Source of the DNA: CAYTLQ01 sp964438715 | GTDB lineage: Bacteria; Bacteroidota; Ignavibacteria; Ignavibacteriales; Ignavibacteriaceae | Length of the DNA: 5,446 nucleotides | NCBI GenBank assembly: GCA_964438715.1 | Contig: CAYTLQ010000139.1 | Coordinates: forward strand, 1 to 5,446 | Direction of reading: 5' to 3' | Shown: positions 1 through 5,446 of the stretch, one piece after another | How positions within the stretch are numbered: position 1 is the stretch's first letter | How the letters are laid out: every line of letters begins with the position of its first letter | The notes under the pieces: model-generated | Told to the model about the DNA's origin: nothing | What the model saw: the letters and a program-made list of their open reading frames with translations, nothing else | Database searches by the model: none | Made by a program: the position numbers and the translations under genes

Positions 1-1409
1 CAATAAGGCTTACTACCTTTTGAGAACATTATGCAATCCACCATTGGCCGGTAAAGGCCTTTTGAGGCGTATCCGGCTCCTTCATACACACCCGCTTTAC
101 CGTAGTACTTACTTGCTCTCAGGAATTTCTCAACAACGGTTGAATGTTCTTTATCCTTTAGGTTATAATGTTTTATCGCATTATCAATCTCCTTTTTCGG
201 AGCGCCATTTTTCTTAAGTGATGCTATCTCCTTGTTCAATGTACGCCTCTCCTTTTGCCAATTCAGGTCGAGACTATCAAAATCAGCCTTTTCCCATTGC
301 GTCGGAACTTCGACGGAGTCTTTGAAGTGATTTCTCCATTTTACTTTGGCAGGGTCAGTAGCGGCAGTAATATTTGGTTCCATCGGTTCTATGCCTTGCG
401 GATAAAATTCACTGTAGGCTACATCTGAGGTGTAATATTCATCGGCTAATCCGGCGAAGCTATGGCCAAACTCATGCAGGAAGAGATATTCAAACCACTG
501 ATTATCTGAAGTGAAAGTACAAAAGAGATTGTAAATTCCCCCTCCGCCATATTTCTCATGATTCACCATAATATATATTGCATCATAAGGGACTACTGAG
601 GCAATATCACGCATTGTTTTATTATCTTCAGTAAGCAGATATCTCTCAGAACCTAAAGAATAGAAAGTACAATTCAATGCCGTATTTCGGAAGATTCCTG
701 CACCGGGCTCATCGCATCCGCTTTCCTGTGATGGTTTAAATACACCGGTTAAGTTAATCAAGTTCTTCTTTGACTTGTATGGCTCTTGTTTGAAGAATCC
801 GTTTGAAAATCGTTGTAAATCTTTTTCAAATTTCTTTTGTTCTTTTAATGTGTACCCCTCGGCAAGTATTACGATATCAAGTTTATTATTTGGTGCTCCA
901 GATTTTAGTACATTAAATATTTTTATTGACTGATCTTGCTTTTCATTTCTAATGATATAGTCATCCGCCGGATCGATAGTTTGTTTATACAACTCTAAAA
1001 GTGTCTGATCTTTTTTTCTCATCTCTACAACAAACACAATAGATTTACGAGGATAGGGTATTAGTGCGCTTTCATGATAAACCTTCTTTTTACCGGCAAT
1101 TGCATCATCAGTGGTTTTATATTCGCCAAAGTAGCTGTCAAAACCCTTAGAGTAGAGTAAAATTCCCTTTTCTGTATCATAGATTTTATAAAAATATCGG
1201 CCATGTTGAAATTGGTCAATGAGGTTCTCCCTGCTTCCGGCCCATATATCATACCGATAAAGCCTATCGGGGATTATCTCCTCGCTATTTGCATGTCCGG
1301 AATGATAATAATCAATACGCATGGTAGCGTCGTCAAACCAGTCATTAAATTTCACACTCTGTGCCGTTAGATAACTACATGCGAATAAGGTAATTATAAG
1401 AGTTTTCAT
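1..1409 (-). CDS. Secreted M64-family (IgA peptidase-type) zinc metallopeptidase, 3' end cut by window edge
   Basis: Reading the minus strand from ATG at 1407-1409 gives 469 uninterrupted codons plus two bases, with no stop before the window edge, so the C-terminus is missing. Residues 1-16 look like a Sec signal peptide (MK, then a hydrophobic run, likely cleaved at LTA|Q), so the enzyme is exported. Residues about 20-135 (FNDWFDDATMRIDYYHSG and on) resemble the M64_N domain. The peptidase domain begins near 163 (LDIVILAEGYT at 178-187) and carries the zinc motif HEFGHSFAGLADEY at 312-325: H312 and H316 as ligands, E313 as catalytic base, D323 as probable third ligand. YEGAGY at 442-447 and RPMVDCIM at 454-461, the probable Met-turn, follow. 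The last readable residues (KPY, then TG-) fit the FCxVC-like element of the family. A charged helical stretch at about 372-435 separates the zinc site from the Met-turn. The start is fixed by an in-frame TAA at 1419-1421 and a Shine-Dalgarno sequence. Family members cleave proteins, in one characterised case IgA; the substrate here is unknown. The family call is firm. Confidence 0.9.
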   Translation of the reverse strand, partial: MKTLIITLFACSYLTAQSVKFNDWFDDATMRIDYYHSGHANSEEIIPDRLYRYDIWAGSRENLIDQFQHGRYFYKIYDTEKGILLYSKGFDSYFGEYKTTDDAIAGKKKVYHESALIPYPRKSIVFVVEMRKKDQTLLELYKQTIDPADDYIIRNEKQDQSIKIFNVLKSGAPNNKLDIVILAEGYTLKEQKKFEKDLQRFSNGFFKQEPYKSKKNLINLTGVFKPSQESGCDEPGAGIFRNTALNCTFYSLGSERYLLTEDNKTMRDIASVVPYDAIYIMVNHEKYGGGGIYNLFCTFTSDNQWFEYLFLHEFGHSFAGLADEYYTSDVAYSEFYPQGIEPMEPNITAATDPAKVKWRNHFKDSVEVPTQWEKADFDSLDLNWQKERRTLNKEIASLKKNGAPKKEIDNAIKHYNLKDKEHSTVVEKFLRASKYYGKAGVYEGAGYASKGLYRPMVDCIMFSKGSKPY

Positions 1410-1413
1410 TTCA

Positions 1414-1420
1414 TCCTTTT
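1414..1420 (-). promoter_or_regulatory. Ribosome binding site of the M64 peptidase gene
   Basis: The minus strand reads AAAAGGA, then TGAA, then the ATG at 1407-1409. AAGGA matches the anti-Shine-Dalgarno core at a short but workable spacing of four bases. It decides the start: an in-frame TAA lies at 1419-1421, there is no other start codon between it and the ATG, and the next in-frame ATG (residue 30) would remove the signal peptide. The 34-base gap to the upstream pump gene (1410-1443) contains this site and an eight-base palindrome (GAATATTC), but no hairpin plus T-run and no promoter I can defend. Confidence 0.7.
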
Positions 1421-1443
1421 AATTTTCTTTGGAATATTCAGTT

Positions 1444-4400
1444 CTATTCTTTTTTGTCTTTTATAAAATATGTAAACAGCGCCGGTATTACATAAAGAGT
1501 TAAGACTGTTGATACCACCATGCCTCCAATAACAGCAATACCCATAGAAACTCTGCTTTCTGAGCCGGCTCCAAGCGCCAGTGCAATAGGTAGAATACCT
1601 AAGATAGTAGAAAGACTGGTCATAAGTATTGGGCGGAAACGAGCCGTGGCCGCTTGTTTTACTGCTTCCATTACGCTAAGTCCTGACTCAATTCTTTGAT
1701 TAGCAAATTCAACTATGAGAATGCCATTTTTTGTCACCAGGCCAATAAGCATAACTTGTCCTATCTGGCTGAAAATATTCAGTGTTTGATTAAAATACCA
1801 TAGTGAAAAAACAGCTCCGCCTATTGCTAAAGGGACAGTAAACATTATAATAAGAGGACTTTTAAAACTCTCAAACTGTGCCGCCAAAACAAGGTAGATT
1901 AATACGATTGAAAGAGCAAAAATAAATCCTAAGTTTGACGAACTTTCACGGAAATCTTTTGAAGCGCCATCTAAGGCAGTGCTATAGGTATCGTCAAGAA
2001 GATCGTCAGCAATTTTTTCCATTTCCTCAATACCCTGCCCCATTGTTTTTCCGGGTGCAAGTCCGGCGCTAATTGTTGCGGCAACATAGCGGTTAAATCG
2101 GTATAATTGCGGCGGATTACTTGACTCATTTAACCGTACGACATTATCAAGTTGAATTAATTCGCCACGATTATTCCTCACATAAATCGATTTCAGATTT
2201 GCCGGTGATAGCCTGTCTTCCCTCGAGACCTGACCAATGATCTGGTATTGCTTGCCATTAAGAATAAAATAGCCGTACCTGCCTCCGCTAAAGAGCAATT
2301 GTAAAGTACGCGTTATATCACTTATCGAGATCCCTAGCTCCTTAGCCCGTGTCCTATCTACCTCAACCACAATTTCAGGTTTATTAAATTTTAGGTTTAC
2401 ATCAGCCATCTGGAATACAGGGTTTTGGGATGCTCTTTTAAGAAATTCGGGAATTACGGATTTTAACTTTTCCAGATTCATTGCCTGAATAACAAATTGA
2501 ATTGGCTGACCCCGACCTCTGGTACTTAGTGACTGATCCTGAATGATAGCAATACGAACATCATTAAACCTCGATACTTTTGAAGCAAGAGCCTGATAAA
2601 TCTGTTGTTGTGTTCGTTCGCGTTTATCCGGATCGGTCAGAACAAGTCGTAAAAATCCGCTATTCGTTGAACCGCCTGTATGTCCCGGAGCAGTCATCGA
2701 AATTATAGCTTCTGCCTCCGGCACCTCATCACGGACAAAATCGGCAAGATTAAAAACAAAATTATCCATAAACTCATAACTCGTGCCCTCCTGTCCGGTA
2801 AGCAATAACCGAAGACCACTTCTGTCTTCTATCGGGGCAAGTTCAGATGGTAATTTTGAACCAAAATAATATATTGCGACCCCAATTACTACAAGAATAA
2901 TTATTGAAACCCAGCGGTAATTAAGAAAAATTATCAGCGAGTTTCTGTAATACTCAATCAGTGCTCTGAAAAAGCTTTCAGTCCGGTTATAGAATACGCT
3001 ATGTGCCTTTTTCTGAGCAAGTAATTTTGAAGAAAGCATTGGGGTTAAAGTGAGCGCAATAAATGCCGATATTATTACCGAGCCGCCAAGTACGACTCCA
3101 AATTCCTGAAAAAGTTTTCCGGTGAGCCCCTGCAGAAAAATAATCGGCAGAAATACAGCAACTAACGCTACGGTGGTAGCAATAACAGCAAAGAAAATTT
3201 CCTTTGTCCCCTCTATTCCCGCGCTCACTGCATCAAGTCCGGCTTCCATCTTTGAGTAAATATTTTCAAGAACGATTATTGCATCATCTACAACCAGACC
3301 AATTGCCAATACTAGGCCCAAAAGTGTTAGCACATTTATCGAGAAGCCGGCAATGTACATAATGAAAAAAGAGCCTATAAGAGAAATCGGCACAGCCAGA
3401 ACGGGGATAAATGTTGAACGCCAGTCACGAAGAAAGAGATAGATAATAACTATTACCAGTATAAAGGAAAAAATAATTGACTGCTCAACTTCCAGTATCG
3501 ACTCTCTGATAAACTTTGTTGTGTCAAATCCAATGCCCATTACAATATCAGCGGGCACTTCTTTCTTTAATTGCTCAATTCTCCGGTAGAATTCGTCGGC
3601 AATTGCAATATGATTTGAACCCGGTTGTGGGATAAGCACAACTCCTACCATCGCTATACCATCTCTGCGGAGTATTGTTCGCTCATTCTCAGCACCCAAC
3701 TCTGCTCTCCCGATATCCTTCAGGCGGATTACGGTAGTCCCGGAAGTTTTTATTATCAGGTCATTAAATTCCGTCGGCGAGCGCAGTAAGCCTTTTGTCC
3801 GGATTGTCAATTCTGCATTAGTCCCTTCAATACGCCCGGAAGGGAGTTCAATATTTTCAACACTAAGAGCATTACTTACATCAAGCGGCGTGAGGTTATA
3901 TGCCGCCAGTTTCAACGGGTCTATCCAGATTCGCATCGCATACCGGCGTTCCCCCCAAATCTGCACCTGACTAACACCCGGTATTGTTTGCAATCGTTCC
4001 TTAAAAACTGTGCTGGCTATATTACTCATTTCAAGTAAGTCGCGCTGCTCACTTTTCAAATTGAGAAATACTATCGGGCTTGCGTCAGCATCTGCTTTTG
4101 CAACTACCGGTGGATCGACATCCTTCGGCAGATTATTCATTGCCCGGGCAACTCTGTCCCGTACATCATTTGCCGCGGTTTCAAGGTCTATTTCAAGATC
4201 AAATTCTACGGTTATACTGCTCCTTCCATCTCGACTTGTAGAGGTTAGAGACTTAATTCCCGCAATTCCGTTAATAGACTCCTCAAGCGGCTCTGTTATT
4301 TGCGATTCAATGATATCAGCATTAGCGCCGACATAAGTGGTGTTTACTGTTATAATTGGCGGATCGATATTCGGATATTCTCTTACCCCAAGGTATGTAT

Positions 4401-4485
4401 AACTGATGAGACCAAAAAGAAGTATAACTAATGACATAACCAGCGCCAGAACCGGACGCCGGATACTGATTGTATAGAGACTCAC
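1444..4485 (-). CDS. RND multidrug efflux pump, inner-membrane permease of HAE1 (AcrB/MexB-like) type
   Basis: Complete protein of 1013 residues, close to the usual 1020-1050 for the family. It is a proton-driven antiporter that acts as a trimer and takes compounds from the periplasm or outer leaflet to an outer-membrane channel. The typical duplicated layout is visible: TM1 at about 11-31, a periplasmic porter/docking region at 33-330, TM2-TM6 at about 337-490, TM7 at about 524-542, a second periplasmic region at 545-850, and TM8-TM12 at about 852-1008. The first docking hairpin region is recognisable around ELPSGRIEG (213-221). Proton-relay residues match AcrB D407, D408, K940, R971 and T978: D400 and D401 (LVVDDAIIVLEN), K919 (GLVTKNGILIVEFA), R949 and T956 (RFRPILMTS). 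The pump therefore looks active. It belongs to HAE1 rather than the heavy-metal (CusA) branch by overall sequence; the substrate is unknown. The start is GTG at 4483-4485, overlapping the adaptor stop by four bases; the stop is TAG at 1444-1446. AcrB numbering is from memory of the family. Confidence 0.96.
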   Translation of the reverse strand: MSLYTISIRRPVLALVMSLVILLFGLISYTYLGVREYPNIDPPIITVNTTYVGANADIIESQITEPLEESINGIAGIKSLTSTSRDGRSSITVEFDLEIDLETAANDVRDRVARAMNNLPKDVDPPVVAKADADASPIVFLNLKSEQRDLLEMSNIASTVFKERLQTIPGVSQVQIWGERRYAMRIWIDPLKLAAYNLTPLDVSNALSVENIELPSGRIEGTNAELTIRTKGLLRSPTEFNDLIIKTSGTTVIRLKDIGRAELGAENERTILRRDGIAMVGVVLIPQPGSNHIAIADEFYRRIEQLKKEVPADIVMGIGFDTTKFIRESILEVEQSIIFSFILVIVIIYLFLRDWRSTFIPVLAVPISLIGSFFIMYIAGFSINVLTLLGLVLAIGLVVDDAIIVLENIYSKMEAGLDAVSAGIEGTKEIFFAVIATTVALVAVFLPIIFLQGLTGKLFQEFGVVLGGSVIISAFIALTLTPMLSSKLLAQKKAHSVFYNRTESFFRALIEYYRNSLIIFLNYRWVSIIILVVIGVAIYYFGSKLPSELAPIEDRSGLRLLLTGQEGTSYEFMDNFVFNLADFVRDEVPEAEAIISMTAPGHTGGSTNSGFLRLVLTDPDKRERTQQQIYQALASKVSRFNDVRIAIIQDQSLSTRGRGQPIQFVIQAMNLEKLKSVIPEFLKRASQNPVFQMADVNLKFNKPEIVVEVDRTRAKELGISISDITRTLQLLFSGGRYGYFILNGKQYQIIGQVSREDRLSPANLKSIYVRNNRGELIQLDNVVRLNESSNPPQLYRFNRYVAATISAGLAPGKTMGQGIEEMEKIADDLLDDTYSTALDGASKDFRESSSNLGFIFALSIVLIYLVLAAQFESFKSPLIIMFTVPLAIGGAVFSLWYFNQTLNIFSQIGQVMLIGLVTKNGILIVEFANQRIESGLSVMEAVKQAATARFRPILMTSLSTILGILPIALALGAGSESRVSMGIAVIGGMVVSTVLTLYVIPALFTYFIKDKKE
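4482..4485 (-). other. Four-base stop/start overlap (GTGA) between adaptor and pump genes
   Basis: The minus strand reads GTGA: GTG at 4483-4485 starts the pump and TGA at 4482-4484 ends the adaptor. Such overlaps are classic signs of termination-reinitiation coupling within one operon. The common form is ATGA; here the start is GTG. Confidence 0.9.
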
Positions 4486-5446
4486 TTTTTATCTCCCGCT
4501 ATAAACTCCCCGATCAGCACCGGCATATTCGGTCGTAAACTTATAATACCCGAAACAATTACCGTATCACCATTTTCTAATCCCTCAGTTACCCTAACAT
4601 AACTCTCATCGCGATAACCAACAGTAACTTGTTTAGGAATAGCTTTCCCCCCTGAATACAGAAATACTTTGTGCCCCTTAAAATCAGGTTGCACAGCCTG
4701 AGCAGGCAGTAAATAACCCGATCGGTTGTCGGTTGTTTTCATTCGTACCTCTGTATATGCACCTGCCGGAATACTTTTATCGTAATTTTTTGCCGCCGCC
4801 CTTACAACCAGAGAACGGGATGTTTCACTTATCTTTGGTTGAATTGCGTAAATAACCGCAGTAAGTTCCTTATTTGTACCTGTAACGGTAAAACGAACAG
4901 GATCTCCTTTCTTTAACAAGGCAAAGTATTTCTCCGGTAGAGAGAAGTCAATTTTTAATGAATCAAGTTTTACAAGTGATGAAATAATCGTTGATGAATT
5001 AACCATACTCCCCTCACTTACATTACGCACACCAATATATCCGGAAAAAGGCGCCCGAATTTCCGTTTTATCTATTTGTGCTCGTATAAGTTTTATCTCA
5101 GCATCTGCTAATTGTAATTCAAGCAGTGCATTATCATACTGCTCCTGTGTAGTACCTTTAATCTGTAGTAACTGCCTCTGGCGATACTCCTTATCCTCTG
5201 CAATTTTCTTTTTTAATTCAGCCTTGGTCAGTTGAGCCTGTAATTCAGAATCGTTAATCTTTACCAGAAGAGCGCCCTTTTCTACAGCACTTCCCTCCTT
5301 AAAGTAAATACCGGTAATTTTACCGGGTGATTCGGGCTTTAGTTCAACTTCTTCAAACGGAAGAATACTGCCATTTGCAAATATTTCTTCAGAAAGTGGT
5401 TGTGCCGCGGCAATTAGTACTTTCACTGTAAGTTTTTCTTTTTCTT
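4482..5446 (-). CDS. RND efflux periplasmic adaptor (membrane fusion protein, AcrA/MexA-like), 5' end cut by window edge
   Basis: Periplasmic adaptor that links the RND pump to a TolC-like outer-membrane channel. The frame stays open from the TGA at 4482-4484 to the window edge. A GTG at 5424-5426 could be read as a start, but the codons before it (EKEKLT) join smoothly to TVKVLIAAAQPLSEEI, a typical first strand of the mature protein, and the needed signal or membrane anchor is absent, so the true start lies beyond 5446. Counting from that GTG: lipoyl-like halves at about 25-58 (ELKPESPGKITGIYFKEG) and 120-152 (IRAPFSGYIGVRNVSEGS), a short alpha-hairpin at 59-118, a beta-barrel at about 157-230 and a membrane-proximal domain at about 235-305 (YLLPAQAV, EGLENGDTVIVSG). 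The channel-docking motif RxxxLxxxxxxS appears as R82, L86, T93, with Thr in place of Ser. The gene overlaps the pump gene by four bases. The adaptor class is secure; the exact subfamily and substrate are not. Confidence 0.93.
   Translation of the reverse strand, partial: EKEKLTVKVLIAAAQPLSEEIFANGSILPFEEVELKPESPGKITGIYFKEGSAVEKGALLVKINDSELQAQLTKAELKKKIAEDKEYRQRQLLQIKGTTQEQYDNALLELQLADAEIKLIRAQIDKTEIRAPFSGYIGVRNVSEGSMVNSSTIISSLVKLDSLKIDFSLPEKYFALLKKGDPVRFTVTGTNKELTAVIYAIQPKISETSRSLVVRAAAKNYDKSIPAGAYTEVRMKTTDNRSGYLLPAQAVQPDFKGHKVFLYSGGKAIPKQVTVGYRDESYVRVTEGLENGDTVIVSGIISLRPNMPVLIGEFIAGDKK
4492..4497 (-). promoter_or_regulatory. Ribosome binding site of the RND pump gene, inside the adaptor's last codons
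   Basis: The minus strand reads GGGAGA followed by TAAAAA and the GTG start at 4483-4485; GGGAG ends seven bases before the start. It lies within the adaptor coding sequence. It supports GTG as the true start, and the protein from there begins MSLYTISIRRP, the normal N-terminus of this family. With the GTGA overlap it indicates coupled translation of adaptor and pump, which would keep the two components in step. Confidence 0.7.

Noticed and set aside
20..217. Plus-strand open frame of 65 codons
   Set aside because: It lies opposite the M64 peptidase coding frame, has no recognisable protein features, and the minus-strand frame here encodes conserved family motifs.
1061..1252. Minus-strand open frame of 63 codons inside the M64 gene
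   Set aside because: It is a different frame of the same strand within the peptidase's N-terminal domain. The M64 frame is continuous through this stretch, so it is neither a separate gene nor evidence of a frameshift.
1377..1386. Possible lipobox around C11 (LFAC) in the M64 signal peptide
   Set aside because: The hydrophobic segment before C11 is too short and Phe at -2 is atypical; cleavage by signal peptidase I after LTA at residue 16 fits better.
1432..1439. Palindrome GAATATTC in the gap between the pump and peptidase genes
   Set aside because: Eight AT-rich bases with no loop and no following T-run do not make a terminator, and a short palindrome alone does not support an operator.
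1441..1500. AT-rich stretch at the 3' end of the pump gene as a possible promoter for the peptidase gene
   Set aside because: I looked for a TAnnTTTG-type or -35/-10 pair on the minus strand; the elements present are poorly matched or badly spaced, so no promoter is claimed.
4010..4336. Plus-strand open frame of 108 codons
   Set aside because: It is antisense to the conserved first periplasmic region of the RND pump. The Ser/Arg/Leu-rich translation is typical of an antisense shadow and has no domain.

Overview
The window holds three genes, all on the minus strand and tightly packed, and two of them run off the window edges. Reading in the direction of transcription (high to low coordinates) they are: the 3' part of a periplasmic adaptor (membrane fusion protein, 4482-5446, 5' end missing); a complete inner-membrane RND pump of the hydrophobe/amphiphile efflux (HAE1, AcrB-like) type (1444-4485); and the 5' part of a secreted zinc peptidase of the M64 (IgA peptidase) family (1-1409, 3' end missing).

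The organism is probably a member of Bacteroidota in the broad sense (Bacteroidetes, Ignavibacteria or relatives). M64 peptidases with an N-terminal M64_N-type domain are common there, the adaptor and pump resemble that lineage, and base composition is moderate to AT-rich. The two complete gene starts both have readable Shine-Dalgarno sequences, which are often absent in Bacteroidia proper. This hints at a lineage outside the Bacteroidia, but it is an inference from very few sites.

The adaptor and pump overlap by four bases (GTGA), so they are almost certainly one translationally coupled efflux operon. The adaptor would bridge the trimeric pump to a TolC-like outer-membrane channel. No channel gene is in the window, so it must lie upstream of the adaptor (beyond 5446) or elsewhere. 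The pump retains every residue of the AcrB proton relay, so it looks functional. Its substrate cannot be read from the sequence.

The M64 gene starts 34 bases after the pump's stop codon, with its own ribosome binding site and no visible terminator between. It could be read through from the efflux operon, but a shared function is not shown. The peptidase has a signal peptide, an intact HExxH zinc site and a Met-turn region, plus a charged helical insertion between them. I see no RNA gene, mobile element, CRISPR array or large repeat. The window is mostly conventional; the points worth a second look are the peptidase-pump adjacency, the helical insertion, and a Ser-to-Thr change in the adaptor's channel-docking motif.
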